The notes beneath the pieces are model-generated. The model worked only from the letters and a program-made list of their open reading frames with translations, was not told where the DNA came from and ran no database searches. Of a DNA stretch of 64,000 nt, positions 26,991 to 40,137 are shown piece by piece (the stretch's first letter is position 1; each line of letters begins with the position of its first letter). Both the position numbers and the translations under genes were made by a program. Location: positions 1,178,001 through 1,242,000 of the forward strand of contig NZ_QPEQ01000001.1 in assembly GCF_009455625.1 (NCBI RefSeq), read 5' to 3'. This stretch comes from Paraburkholderia bonniea. Its GTDB lineage: Bacteria; Pseudomonadota; Gammaproteobacteria; Burkholderiales; Burkholderiaceae.

Positions 26991-27988
26991 CTCGGGCTGC
27001 ATGGGTTTTGCTGTCGGCGGGTGCCGCGCTTTTTGTCGCACTGCTGGCGTGGCAGGGCCTGGGCTCCGTCACGGCGACGTTGCTCGCGGCAGGCTGGGGC
27101 TTGCTGCTGGTCGCGGCATTTCATCTGGTGCCGCTGGTGCTGGATGCCATTTCGATCTCGGTGCTGTTCGGCCGGGGTTCTGCGGTGAAGTTGCGCGATG
27201 CGCTGTACGCGCGCTGGGCTGGCGAATCAGTGAATAGTCTGCTGCCCGCTGGCCAGATTGGCGGCCCCGTGATGATGGTGCGGCAGCTAGCGCAACGCGG
27301 CATGCGTATGCGTGACGCCGCCGCCGCGATCACCGTGAGCACTACATTGCAGGCGCTGGCGCAGATCGTTTTTGCGCTGTTGGGTCTCGCGCTCTTCGGC
27401 ATCTATGCAACGCAAAGCAGCTCGCATGATCTGCGTTTTGCCGCAGGCGTAGCAACGGCGGTGCTAGGCGCGCTGATCGTGCTGTTTTTTGTCGCCCAGC
27501 GCCGCGGCCTGTTCGGCTGGGCGTTGCGCCTGGTGTCGAAGATGCCCATCCAGCGTGACTGGTCCGCACTGGCGACCCGTGCCGACGCGGTCGATGCCGC
27601 CGTGCAGGGGCTATATCGTCAACGCCGCGCGGTGCTCGCCAGTTTTGTGCTGAGCCTCGCAGGCTGGATTGTCGGCACGGTTGAAGTCTGGCTCGCCTTG
27701 TATTTCCTCGGGCATCCCGTGAGCTGGATTGACGCGTTGCTGCTCGAAAGCATTGGCCAGGCGATTCGCGGAGCGGCGTTTGCCATTCCTGGCTCGCTGG
27801 GCGTGCAGGAGGGCGGATATCTGCTGCTGGCACCGCTAGTCGGTTTGCCGCCCGATGCTGCGCTTGCGCTGTCGCTGGCCAAACGAGCCCGGGAAGTATT
27901 GCTGGGCGTCCCGGGCCTGCTCTATCTGCATTTCAGCGAACGAAGCTGGCAAAGGCGGCGCACGACGCGCCTGCCTGCCACCGACTGA
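26987..27988 (+). CDS. Lysylphosphatidylglycerol-synthase/YbhN-type membrane protein (HpnL-like)
   Basis: A 333-residue protein with about eight membrane helices and the family loops ESVNSLLPAGQIGGPVMMVR and AIPGSLGVQEGGYLLLAPLVG, typical of the LPG_synthase_TM/UPF0104 group that includes the hopanoid-linked HpnL. Members flip or transport lipids; the exact lipid is unknown. The GTG start (26987) overlaps the preceding stop (GTGA), a coupled arrangement. It lacks the C-terminal aminoacyl-transferase domain of MprF. Confidence 0.82.
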   Translation: MTRAAWVLLSAGAALFVALLAWQGLGSVTATLLAAGWGLLLVAAFHLVPLVLDAISISVLFGRGSAVKLRDALYARWAGESVNSLLPAGQIGGPVMMVRQLAQRGMRMRDAAAAITVSTTLQALAQIVFALLGLALFGIYATQSSSHDLRFAAGVATAVLGALIVLFFVAQRRGLFGWALRLVSKMPIQRDWSALATRADAVDAAVQGLYRQRRAVLASFVLSLAGWIVGTVEVWLALYFLGHPVSWIDALLLESIGQAIRGAAFAIPGSLGVQEGGYLLLAPLVGLPPDAALALSLAKRAREVLLGVPGLLYLHFSERSWQRRRTTRLPATD

Positions 27989-28007
27989 TTTTTTCCAGGG
28001 ATCGTAA

Positions 28008-28772
28008 ATGCGCGCCATCATCCTCGCCGCCGGAATGGGCTTGCGGCTCCAGCAGGCCGCTGGCGAACAGTTTCCTAAATGTTTGCTGCAGTTCGACGGC
28101 ATGAGCCTGCTTGAACGTCACTTGCAGATGCTCGACGCTGCGGGCGTGCACGAAGTGGTGCTTGCGCTTGGGTTTCAGCCCGCGCTGGTCGAAGCTGAAT
28201 TGCAGCGGATCGGCTGGCCCCGTCCGGTTGAAATCGTGCTGAATCCGCGCTACGACCTCGGCAGTGTGCTGACGGTGCATACCGCAGCTTCAGCGCTGAC
28301 ACGCGGCGGTGATGTGCTGCTGATGGACGCCGATGTGCTGTATGACGAACGCATCATGCAAACGCTGGCGGCTGGGCAGCAAGTGAACCGCTTGTTGCTT
28401 GACCGCGACTTCGAAGCGGGCGATGAGCCCGTCAAGCTATGCCTCAAGGACGGCGTGCCAGTTGAATTGCGCAAGCAGCTCGCAGCCAGTCTCGACTACG
28501 ACACGATTGGCGAATCGGTCGGTTTTTTCCGCTTCAGCACAGAGGCGGCGCAGCGTTTTGCACAGATCGTCGCGGAGTACATCGACAGCGAACGGGCCCA
28601 CCTGCCGCACGAAGAAGCGGTGCGCGACCTGTTGCTGGAACGCTCGCAGGTGTTTGAGGTTGCAGACGTCAGCGGAGCGCCCTGGATCGAAATTGATTTC
28701 CCCGCGGATATTGAGCGTGCCCGTGCGGATGTGCTGCCGGTACTGCAACCGTTTGCGAGCATGACTCGCTGA
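28008..28772 (+). CDS. NTP-transferase (LicC/CTP-type sugar- or alcohol-phosphate nucleotidyltransferase)
   Basis: A 254-residue cytoplasmic nucleotidyltransferase. The start MRAIILAAGMGLRLQQA carries the GXGxR nucleotide loop in the altered form GMGLRL; PKCLLQFDGMSLLERHL follows, LLMDADVLYDERI holds the metal-binding Asp pair, and the late WIEIDFPADIERAR is the second metal site. The layout is like phosphocholine, inositol-phosphate or phosphonate cytidylyltransferases. Next to a CDP-alcohol phosphatidyltransferase, a CDP-activated polyol or alcohol is the natural product, but this is inference. It starts 19 bp after the previous gene. Confidence 0.82.
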   Translation: MRAIILAAGMGLRLQQAAGEQFPKCLLQFDGMSLLERHLQMLDAAGVHEVVLALGFQPALVEAELQRIGWPRPVEIVLNPRYDLGSVLTVHTAASALTRGGDVLLMDADVLYDERIMQTLAAGQQVNRLLLDRDFEAGDEPVKLCLKDGVPVELRKQLAASLDYDTIGESVGFFRFSTEAAQRFAQIVAEYIDSERAHLPHEEAVRDLLLERSQVFEVADVSGAPWIEIDFPADIERARADVLPVLQPFASMTR

Positions 28773-28794
28773 TATTGATTGAGCAGCGGGCCTG

Positions 28795-30216
28795 GTGCCT
28801 GCCGTGGTGACCATGCCGTCGACCTTGAGCGCTTTCATCGTGCCGCTGATTGTGGCGTGCGCGATGTTTATGGAAAACGTGGATGCCACGGTTCTGGTTA
28901 CTTCGTTGCCAGCGTTAGCGCGAGATTTTGGCCAGACTCCCGTGACGTTACGGCTGGCCGTCACCAGTTATGTGATTGGCCTTGGCGTGTTTATCCCGGT
29001 GTGCGGCTGGGTCGCAGATCGTTATGGACCACGTAGCGTGTTTCGCAGCGCCATTGCGGTGTTTCTCTGCGGCTCGCTGCTGTGTGCCGCCTCCACCTCG
29101 TTGCCGATGTTTATTGCGGCGCGCTTTGTCCAGGGGATCGGCGGCGCGATGATGGTGCCGGTTGGACGCATCATCATTTTTCGTTCGGTACCCAAGGCGG
29201 ATTTCATCCGTGCCGTGAATTATCTGACGGTTCCTGCGCTGCTCGGCCCCGTGATTGGCCCCCCACTTGGTGGCTTTATCACCACTTACCTGCACTGGCG
29301 CCTGATTTTCCTCATCAATCTTCCGATTGGCTTGTTCGGCCTCTGGCTGGCCAGCCGCCATATCGCCAACGCACGCGAAGCGCATCCTGGCGCACTCGAC
29401 TGGATCGGCTTTGGTTTGTCAGCGAGTGGCGCTGCGTGTTTCATGCTCGGGCTTTCTCTGGTTGGTGGAGAACTGGTGCCCAACGCGCTTTCCATCGCTC
29501 TGACACTGCTTGGTGCCGCGTTGTTGCTGCTTTATGCGTGGTACGCCAGCCGGGTCGAGCGGCCTTTGCTTGATCTGCGTTTGCTGCGCATTCCAAGTTT
29601 TCACGCCAGTGTGCTAGGCGGTTCGCTTTTTCGTATCAGCCTCGGAGCGGTACCGTTTTTGTTGCCGCTGGCGTTGCAGGAAGGGCTGGGCTTGAGCGCC
29701 TTTGCCGCAGGGATGATTACCTGCGCCTCCGCGTTTGGCTCGATTTTTATGAAATCCATTGCACAGCCAGTTCTCGCGCGCTATGGCTTTCGCACGGTGC
29801 TGATGTACAACGCGGGCTTTGCCGGCATGACGATTGCGATCTATGGGCTATTTTTCCCTGGCACTCCCCAATGGCTGATTTGGGGAGTCGTGCTGTTGGG
29901 CGGGGTGTTTCCATCGTTGCAGTTCACGGCGCTGAATTCACTCGCTTATGCCGATATTCCGGCGGGCGACATTGGCCGGGCAACCAGCGTGGCGAGTGTG
30001 ATTCAGCAGGTGTCGCTGGGTTTGGGCGTAACACTCGGCGGCATCGTGCTGCAAATCTCGCATAGGGTGCAAGGTCACCCCAGTCTTACCTGGTCCGATT
30101 TTGTTCCGGCTTTTGTCGTCACGGGGCTGTTTGCACTGGCCTCAATTCCCGTCACCGCCCGCTTGCCACAAGGCTCTGGCGACGACATCGCGCGCGCTGG
30201 ACGAGGCCGGACATAA
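28795..30216 (+). CDS. MFS transporter (DHA2/EmrB-type exporter)
   Basis: A 473-residue inner-membrane protein with about 14 helices. Motif A GWVADRYGPRSVFRSAI, the early MENVDATVLVTSLPALARDF and the motif C region LLGPVIGPPLGGFI match drug:H+ antiporter 2 exporters. It begins with GTG 22 bp after the nucleotidyltransferase gene and might be co-transcribed; an ATG lies six codons in (28813). Substrate unknown. The ribosome binding site is poor. Confidence 0.85.
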   Translation: MPAVVTMPSTLSAFIVPLIVACAMFMENVDATVLVTSLPALARDFGQTPVTLRLAVTSYVIGLGVFIPVCGWVADRYGPRSVFRSAIAVFLCGSLLCAASTSLPMFIAARFVQGIGGAMMVPVGRIIIFRSVPKADFIRAVNYLTVPALLGPVIGPPLGGFITTYLHWRLIFLINLPIGLFGLWLASRHIANAREAHPGALDWIGFGLSASGAACFMLGLSLVGGELVPNALSIALTLLGAALLLLYAWYASRVERPLLDLRLLRIPSFHASVLGGSLFRISLGAVPFLLPLALQEGLGLSAFAAGMITCASAFGSIFMKSIAQPVLARYGFRTVLMYNAGFAGMTIAIYGLFFPGTPQWLIWGVVLLGGVFPSLQFTALNSLAYADIPAGDIGRATSVASVIQQVSLGLGVTLGGIVLQISHRVQGHPSLTWSDFVPAFVVTGLFALASIPVTARLPQGSGDDIARAGRGRT

Positions 30217-30331
30217 GGCTGATGAGGGTTTAACCTGGATTTTTTACGCTTCGCAAGCTAGTCATTTACTGCTATAAAACCGCGCTAGATGGTTTGTCAC
30301 AAGTAGGACTGTTTAAGGAGCGAGATGCGCG

Positions 30332-32068
30332 ATGAAATTAATCAATAGAGCAAAATTTTCTGCTACGGCGCTGACGTTAGCGGCGTGGCTTTTAGTCCCG
30401 GCGGGCTTTGTCGCAAGCGCCCCGGCTTATGCGAAGACGTCAGCCGCTACCCGGCCTGCCGTGCTCACTGCCTCAGCGGTTGCTGTGGCGGATAAATACA
30501 GCGCTGATGCAGCGGCACAAATTTTCAAGGAAGGCGGCAACGCTGTCGACGCCGCCGTGGCGATTGCATTCACGCTAGCCGTGACTTATCCGGAAGCGGG
30601 CAACATCGGCGGTGGCGGTTTCATGACGCTGTACATGGACGGCAAGCCGTATTTCATTGATTACCGCGAACGCGCTCCGCTGTCTGCGACGAAGAATATG
30701 TTTCTCGACAGCGAGGGCAACGTCATCAAGGGCAAGAGTCTGTATGGTGGTTTTGCCGCAGGCGTGCCGGGCACCGTCGCAGGGATGTGGGAAGCGCAAA
30801 GCCGCTTTGGCAAGCTGAAGTGGAAGCAGGTGCTGGCCCCTGCCGTCAGATATGCCCGTGACGGTTTTATCGTCGATGAGCAACTCGCGCGACGCCGTGC
30901 CGAAGCTTCAAAGGAATTCGATGGCAAGACCAATTTCGACACCTATTTCGGCGAAATGAAAGAAGGGGTGAACTTCAAGCAACCGGATCTGGCCGCAGTA
31001 CTCACGCGAATTTCCAATCAGGGTGCCAAAGATTTCTACGATGGCAAGACGGCTGACCTGATCGCGGCGTCGATGCAGGATGGCAGCGGGCTGATTACCA
31101 AAGCGGATTTGCAGCAATACAAAGCAGTGTGGCGCGAGCCGATCCTGGCGGACTGGAATGGTTACCGCATCATTACCGCACCGCCTCCCAGCTCCGGTGG
31201 CATTGGCCTCGTGCAACTGCTGAAGATGAAGGCGGATCTCGCGCCAGCATTCAAGGGCGTGACGCTGAATTCGCCGCAGTACGTGCATTTGATCGCGGAA
31301 ATTGAAAAGCGGGTTTTTGCCGATCGCGCGCAATACCTGGGGGATCCGGATTTTTACAAAGTGCCTGTCGCGCAATTAACGAACGACGCCTACATTGCCA
31401 AGCGTGCGGCTGAAGTCAATCTCACCACCCCGACACCGACTGCCGACGTGAAGCCTGGCCTTGGCACTTCAATGCCGGAAAAAGCTGAGACCACACATTT
31501 TTCAGTGGTGGACAAGTGGGGTAACGCGGTATCCAACACCTATACGATCAATGGCTATTTTGGTTCAGGCGTGATTGCTAAAGGCACGGGCATCGTGCTG
31601 AACGACGAGATGGATGATTTTTCAGCGAAGCCAGGCGTGGCCAACATGTTTGGCGTGGTGGGTAGCGATGCCAATTCGATTGAGCCGAAAAAGCGGCCAT
31701 TGTCGTCGATGACGCCGACCATTCTGACGCAGGATGGCAAGGTGGCGCTGGTGATCGGCACGCCTGGCGGCTCACGGATTTTCACGTCGATTTTCCAGGT
31801 CATCAACAACCTGTACGACTTCAAATTGCCACTTGCACAAGCGGTCGGTGAAATGCGTTTTCACCATCAGTTGCTGCCTGCTGACACGATTTTCTGGGAG
31901 CCCTACAAGCCGATTGACGGTGAGTTGGCTAAACAGATCGAAACGAAAGGTTACGTACTGAAAGGTCAGGGGTTTAGCGGCGATATCCAGGCCATCAAGA
32001 TTGACGGCAAGACCCCGGATGCGGTGTCAGATCCGCGTGGCCGGGGCGTTGCACGGATCATTCAATAG
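30332..32068 (+). CDS. ggt: Gamma-glutamyltransferase
   Basis: A 578-residue periplasmic enzyme that cleaves or transfers the gamma-glutamyl group of glutathione. It has a signal peptide (1-~34, ending AYAKT), a large-subunit region with GGNAVDAAVAIAFTL and NIGGGGFMT, the autocleavage site before Thr387 (the TTHFSVVD motif, which makes Thr387 the nucleophile of the small subunit), and the substrate loops KRPLSSMTPT and GTPGGSRIFTSI. AAGGAG lies 11 bp upstream. A 7-codon frame (ATG 30325 to TAG 30348) overlaps the start and has better spacing to that ribosome binding site. A strong terminator follows. Confidence 0.95.
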   Translation: MKLINRAKFSATALTLAAWLLVPAGFVASAPAYAKTSAATRPAVLTASAVAVADKYSADAAAQIFKEGGNAVDAAVAIAFTLAVTYPEAGNIGGGGFMTLYMDGKPYFIDYRERAPLSATKNMFLDSEGNVIKGKSLYGGFAAGVPGTVAGMWEAQSRFGKLKWKQVLAPAVRYARDGFIVDEQLARRRAEASKEFDGKTNFDTYFGEMKEGVNFKQPDLAAVLTRISNQGAKDFYDGKTADLIAASMQDGSGLITKADLQQYKAVWREPILADWNGYRIITAPPPSSGGIGLVQLLKMKADLAPAFKGVTLNSPQYVHLIAEIEKRVFADRAQYLGDPDFYKVPVAQLTNDAYIAKRAAEVNLTTPTPTADVKPGLGTSMPEKAETTHFSVVDKWGNAVSNTYTINGYFGSGVIAKGTGIVLNDEMDDFSAKPGVANMFGVVGSDANSIEPKKRPLSSMTPTILTQDGKVALVIGTPGGSRIFTSIFQVINNLYDFKLPLAQAVGEMRFHHQLLPADTIFWEPYKPIDGELAKQIETKGYVLKGQGFSGDIQAIKIDGKTPDAVSDPRGRGVARIIQ

Positions 32069-32138
32069 AGTGGTGGCACTCGGGCCATTGGATTGCATTG
32101 ATGCGATGGCCCGGGGATGAGAGATCAAGTGAGATAGC

Positions 32139-32190
32139 AACAGGCCTGACGCGCAGTTCATGGTGAATTGCGCGTCAGGCCTGTTTTTTT
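32139..32190 (+). terminator. Terminator after ggt
   Basis: A perfect 17-bp stem (32139-32155 with 32169-32185, core CAGGCCTGACGCGCA) is followed by seven T. The T-run overlaps the end of the converging small gene. Confidence 0.95.
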
Positions 32191-32497
32191 ATGGTGTTAT
32201 CAGCCTGGCGTAGAAGGCGCGCCAGGCGGCTTGATCTGCGTCAGTAGCGGCATTTGCGCTGGGCGCGTCTTGGGAGAGTGGGCCAAACGCGTTGTCGTGT
32301 GCTTCGACACAGGCATTGATAAAGGTTTGTAGCGCAGGGGGATTGTCAAAGATCAGCGCACGTCGTGGCATCACAATTTCAACGCGAGCCTTGGTTCGCG
32401 TCACTTGAGGAATACCGTAGTCGTCGAAGCCTGCATTGTCCCGCGTTACCCGCACTCGATAATCACTTGCCACGTTGCTCTCCCGTTTTGCGTCCAA
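32189..32497 (-). CDS. Hypothetical protein (102 aa)
   Basis: A 102-residue soluble protein without recognised domain. It has a basic, beta-like N-terminal half (SDYRVRVTRDN, RTKARVEIVMPRRALIF) and an acidic Ala-rich helical C-terminal half ending WRAFYARLITP. No signal peptide. The ATG at 32497 is followed by DAKRESN; the ribosome binding site is modest. The gene ends inside the T-run of the ggt terminator. Codon use resembles the core genes, so I consider it real. Confidence 0.5.
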   Translation of the reverse strand: MDAKRESNVASDYRVRVTRDNAGFDDYGIPQVTRTKARVEIVMPRRALIFDNPPALQTFINACVEAHDNAFGPLSQDAPSANAATDADQAAWRAFYARLITP

Positions 32498-32600
32498 GTT
32501 ATCTCAGTATAGAGGTCGCCGACTCCGTTGAGTGCGCGTTTGTTGTGGCGTAAGCAACCTGGACCATCGGCTGTGCGAGGGACACAGATTGAACGCGGAT

Positions 32601-33197
32601 TTAGGCCGATGTTTCTGGAAACTGGGCGCGGCCCTGGGTGAGATCACGCAACGTAACGCGGGCCTGCTCGAGAGCGGCGAGCGGCAGGCTGAAGGTTAAC
32701 TGCACGGCCATCCCGTAGACGCTGGCGGCCAGCGCATAGTGCTCCTGGCTGATCCAGTGGCGCACCCGGGCTTCGTCCGGGTAACTGATTTCTACGACTA
32801 ACGTGGTGAGCGCGATGCGTTCGATGCGAGGGGCATCGCGCAGCGCGGCGGCAATTGCATCAGCGTAAGCTCGTACGAGTCCTCCTGCTCCAAGCTTGAC
32901 GCCGCCGTAGTACCGCACCACGGCAGCCAGCACGCCATCCAGCTCGTGATGACGCAGTACTTCGAGAATAGGGCGGCCAGCGGTGCCGGAGGGTTCTCCG
33001 TCATCAGACATGCCAGATTGGCCACCCGCCAGTAATGCCCAGCAGATATGAGTGGCTGCAGGATGCGCTTCCCGTAGCCGTTCAAGTTCGACCATTGCAG
33101 CGGCGCGATCCGCGAGCGGAATCGCGTGTGCAATAAAGCGGCTTTTGCGGATCTCGGTTTCTGCGGTTCGAGTAGTGGCAAGGGTATAAGTGGGCAA
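32601..33197 (-). CDS. yigZ: YigZ/IMPACT family protein
   Basis: A 198-residue cytoplasmic protein. The UPF0029 N-terminal domain is clear: IRKSRFIAHAIPLADR, then SDDGEPSGTAGRPILEVL, then AAVVRYYGGVKLGAGGLVRAY. The C-terminal DUF1949-like part follows. Eukaryotic IMPACT regulates Gcn2; the bacterial role is unclear. The best-fitting start is TTG at 33197, since no ATG precedes the conserved region in frame. Confidence 0.9.
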   Translation of the reverse strand: MPTYTLATTRTAETEIRKSRFIAHAIPLADRAAAMVELERLREAHPAATHICWALLAGGQSGMSDDGEPSGTAGRPILEVLRHHELDGVLAAVVRYYGGVKLGAGGLVRAYADAIAAALRDAPRIERIALTTLVVEISYPDEARVRHWISQEHYALAASVYGMAVQLTFSLPLAALEQARVTLRDLTQGRAQFPETSA

Positions 33198-33523
33198 GGC
33201 GGTGCCAGGAAGGACATGAGCTTGGCGTAGCGAATCCGAGCGACGCTAGCGACAGTGAACTGAATGCGGACGCTAGTCTGAAGAGCGTCAGCCGTGGCCC
33301 GCCATGGTAGCGGATCAGCTTTACCCGGCCATCGCATTAAAGCGTGGCTGATGAGAACTATCGCGTAAAGAGGTGAACGAGTCTTGCTGGACCGGTAGCG
33401 TGGTTAGAACAAGGCGCTATCCAGATCTGGCAAGCCTCCGCGTGGCGAATGGCCGCAGTAACGGCGCAAGTGGTAACGCTCCTATCCTGATAGTATGGGG
33501 CTAACCGCAAGGAGGGTTACACG
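33198..33523. other. Intergenic region, no gene seen
   Basis: About 325 bp between yigZ and a small membrane protein gene. It has no convincing open frame or hairpin apart from the AAGGAGG ribosome binding site at its right edge. Confidence 0.5.
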
Positions 33524-33661
33524 ATGACTGTCTTTTACGTGACGTTAGCTGCATTGGGTCTGGTTTCACTGGGTTATGCCGCAATGGCTGAAACACGCCG
33601 TCGCGCTCGTCTTCGGCCAGTGCCGGTCAGGGTTCGTCAGGACGTGCGGCGCACCCGATAA
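33524..33661 (+). CDS. Small membrane protein with basic tail (45 aa)
   Basis: A 45-residue product: one hydrophobic helix (VFYVTLAALGLVSLGYAAMA) and a strongly basic C-terminal tail (TRRRARLRPVPVRVRQDVRR) that would face the cytoplasm and could touch nucleic acid or lipid headgroups. It has an excellent AAGGAGG eight bases before the ATG. It ends 5 bp before the RRM-like gene, so the two are probably one unit. No family recognised. Confidence 0.65.
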   Translation: MTVFYVTLAALGLVSLGYAAMAETRRRARLRPVPVRVRQDVRRTR

Positions 33662-33666
33662 CGGTG

Positions 33667-33933
33667 ATGAACCTGATGGTCTGGAGCATTCCCGAGTCCT
33701 GTTCTGAACAGCAGGTGCAGGAGTTTCTGTCCCATGAACTGGGTCACTATGCAAAACGCATTGTGGTCTATAAGGTCGGCACACCGGGTGCTTACGCGCA
33801 AGTCGAGCTGGATGCCAGCATTCCTTATGTTGGTGACATGATTGCGCGGCAGATTCAAGGCAAGTTACTCGGTGGTGTCTCGCTGCAGGCTAGTACGTCG
33901 CTCTTTGATGACGGTCCGCCACCGCCCGGCTGA
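33667..33933 (+). CDS. RRM-like small protein
   Basis: An 88-residue cytoplasmic protein with a beta-alpha-beta-beta-alpha-beta look. LMVWSIPESCSEQQVQEFLS fits an RNP2 strand plus helix, and GAYAQVELDAS fits an RNP1-like strand, although only one aromatic stands at the RNA-binding positions. IPYVGDMIARQIQGKLLGG is the second helix. It ends in an acidic, Pro-rich tail (DDGPPPPG). RNA binding is inferred only. ATG at 33667, just after an in-frame GTG. Confidence 0.55.
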   Translation: MNLMVWSIPESCSEQQVQEFLSHELGHYAKRIVVYKVGTPGAYAQVELDASIPYVGDMIARQIQGKLLGGVSLQASTSLFDDGPPPPG

Positions 33934-34192
33934 ATTCAGCCTGATTTCTGGCCGCTCGCGTTCTGCCATTGCACGGCAGTTTTAATTTGGCGTGAATCGA
34001 TCTGTATGTGGCAGCAAAAAAGCGGCAGTTGGATGGGTCGCATTACTTGCCGTATTTGCCCACCGGAAACGTCAGCTTCCCCATGGGTGTTTTGACTGCA
34101 GCCAGGAAGGTCGAATGTGGCTACGCACCTTCGTGACTAACGACTGGTTGCCATGCATTTTCGGAGAGGCAAAATTTTCCCCGAAAAAGGTC

Positions 34193-34221
34193 TTGCCAGG
34201 CGTGAGGTGAGTGACTAGAAT
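34193..34221 (+). promoter_or_regulatory. rrn promoter P1
   Basis: -35 TTGCCA (34193-34198), 17-bp spacer, -10 TAGAAT (34216-34221), with A/T-rich DNA (CAAAATTTTCCCCGAAAAAG) directly upstream as an UP-like element. It lies 414 bp before the 16S gene. Confidence 0.8.
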
Positions 34222-34349
34222 TGCGGTCTTTCGCGCTCTGGGTGGATGTGAGGGCGAAAGCGGGAGCGCCAGAGTTGGCGGGGCTTTTGCGGGTTGGTCA
34301 GCGGAGCAGGGTTGGGGCAGGAAAGCAGCAGGGTCCCGATAAAAACATG

Positions 34350-34378
34350 TTGACGGTCTGCGGAAAGTTCTACATAAT
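34350..34378 (+). promoter_or_regulatory. rrn promoter P2
   Basis: -35 TTGACG (34350-34355), 17-bp spacer, -10 CATAAT (34373-34378), followed by CTCG. It is the stronger-looking of the two rRNA promoters, about 255 bp before 16S. Confidence 0.8.
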
Positions 34379-34445
34379 CTCGTTTCTGTGCTGCAGGGCG
34401 GCACGGCAGGGTGGGGAAGCTGAAGAGCTGGTCCGGCCTGTAAAT

Positions 34446-34457
34446 GATCTTTAAAAA
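34446..34457 (+). promoter_or_regulatory. boxA-like antitermination site in rrn leader
   Basis: GATCTTTAAAAA resembles the boxA consensus TGCTCTTTAACA bound by the NusB/S10 antitermination complex, and lies in the leader between P2 and 16S. Confidence 0.55.
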
Positions 34458-34634
34458 TTAACAGCCGATAAGTGTGGGCGCTTGGTAGCGACGCGCAGCG
34501 GGCCTCAAGGGGTTTGCTGAAGAAGCGAAAGTATCAAGTCTCACACAGTAAGGTCAGGTATTGAGTAATTGATACCTGTCAATACGTTGAGTGAGCGACC
34601 GGTCAGGAAACTGGCCGAAAACAGTAACAGGTTT

Positions 34635-36167
<1,533 letters not shown>

Positions 36168-36229
36168 CTCGAGCTCACGTGTCAACATCAAGTGCTCACG
36201 CTTATCGGCTGTAATCAGGACAGACTCAG

Positions 36230-36306
36230 GGGTCTGTAGCTCAGTTGGTTAGAGCACCGTCTTGATAAGGCGGGGGTCGCTGGTTCGAATCCAGCCAGAC
36301 CCACCA
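36230..36306 (+). tRNA. tRNA-Ile (anticodon GAU)
   Basis: Acceptor GGGTCTG/CAGACCC, anticodon loop CTTGATAAG, T-loop TTCGAAT, encoded CCA. It lies in the 16S-23S spacer, as usual. Confidence 0.97.
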
Positions 36307-36354
36307 TCTTTGTCTGCGGTGGCTGCCGGTGAAGACGCCTGGGATGTATGAGTT

Positions 36355-36430
36355 GGGGGATTAGCTCAGCTGGGAGAGCACCTGCTTTGCAAGCAGGGGG
36401 TCGTCGGTTCGATCCCGTCATCCTCCACCA
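36355..36430 (+). tRNA. tRNA-Ala (anticodon UGC)
   Basis: Acceptor GGGGGAT/ATCCTCC, anticodon loop TTTGCAA, T-loop TTCGATC, encoded CCA. Second spacer tRNA, 48 bp after tRNA-Ile. Confidence 0.97.
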
Positions 36431-36530
36431 ATCTTCAATGCACAGGACTTGCGGTCTCACGAAAGTGAAGGCTGCGAGGGTTGCGCATTGGCGGTTGCGC
36501 CACTCAACTGGTATGAAAGTACCGGCTGTC

Positions 36531-36542
36531 GTTCTTTAAAAA
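36531..36542 (+). promoter_or_regulatory. boxA-like site in 16S-23S spacer
   Basis: GTTCTTTAAAAA matches the boxA pattern and lies in the 330-bp spacer between tRNA-Ala and 23S. The rest of that spacer (36431-36760) holds no gene; its right end contributes one arm of the 23S processing stem. Confidence 0.55.
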
Positions 36543-36760
36543 TCAGGAAGAAGTAGTAAAGAGACCAGAAGAAAGTGCCTCGAGATGGGCGCAAGTAGAC
36601 TGGTCAGGGTTGTGATTGTATCAATGTATTTTAAAGTTCATCGAAAGATGACCTGGAATACGGCACAACGCAATACTCAACCTGTAACGATGTGAAGCGG
36701 CTCCCCCCGGGGAGCAGGCCAGAGCAGTCATGCTGGCCGCAAGAGACACACTCGTTATAG

Positions 36761-39639
<2,879 letters not shown>

Positions 39640-39777
39640 ATAACCAGTGTGTTTCCATGAGTATTTACTCACGGGCCACGTGGTTTGAGTCTGTGTTCGT
39701 GCCACACTCACAACCCCATTACCTTGCTGCTTCTTCCCGATTCCCCTGTCTGGTATCGCCAGACCGGGTTACAGCTT

Positions 39778-39893
39778 TGCCTGATGACCATAGCGTGTCG
39801 GTACCACCCCTTCCCATCCCGAACAGGACCGTGAAACGACTCCACGCCGATGATAGTGCGGATTCCCGTGTGAAAGTAGGTAATCGTCAGGCT
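39778..39893 (+). rRNA. rrf: 5S ribosomal RNA
   Basis: About 116 nt from TGCCTGATGACCATAGCG to the pairing end TCGTCAGGCT. It contains the conserved CCATCCCGAACAGGACCGTG segment. It closes the operon. Confidence 0.95.
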
Positions 39894-39906
39894 CCATCTC
39901 CTCATT

Positions 39907-39944
39907 CGCCCCGCTCGCACTCGCTTGCGGGGCGTTTGTCTTTG
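39907..39944 (+). terminator. rRNA operon terminator
   Basis: CGCCCCGC/GCGGGGCG stem with a 12-nt loop, followed by TTTGTCTTTG, 14 bp after 5S. Confidence 0.88.
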
Positions 39945-40137
39945 TGTGTCTTTACACCCCCTTCCGCTTCACCCCCCGCGCCCTCTCCCCCCGCCTGACC
40001 GCCATCCCGGCTACACTTCCCCCTTCCTGCCGCTCCCGCTTCTCACCCACGCAGCATTGACTTCCCGGCTTCGCCGCTTTGATTGCGCGTACGCGCACGC
40101 GTGTAAGGGGACGGCATCCGGCTAATTTTCTAGATGG

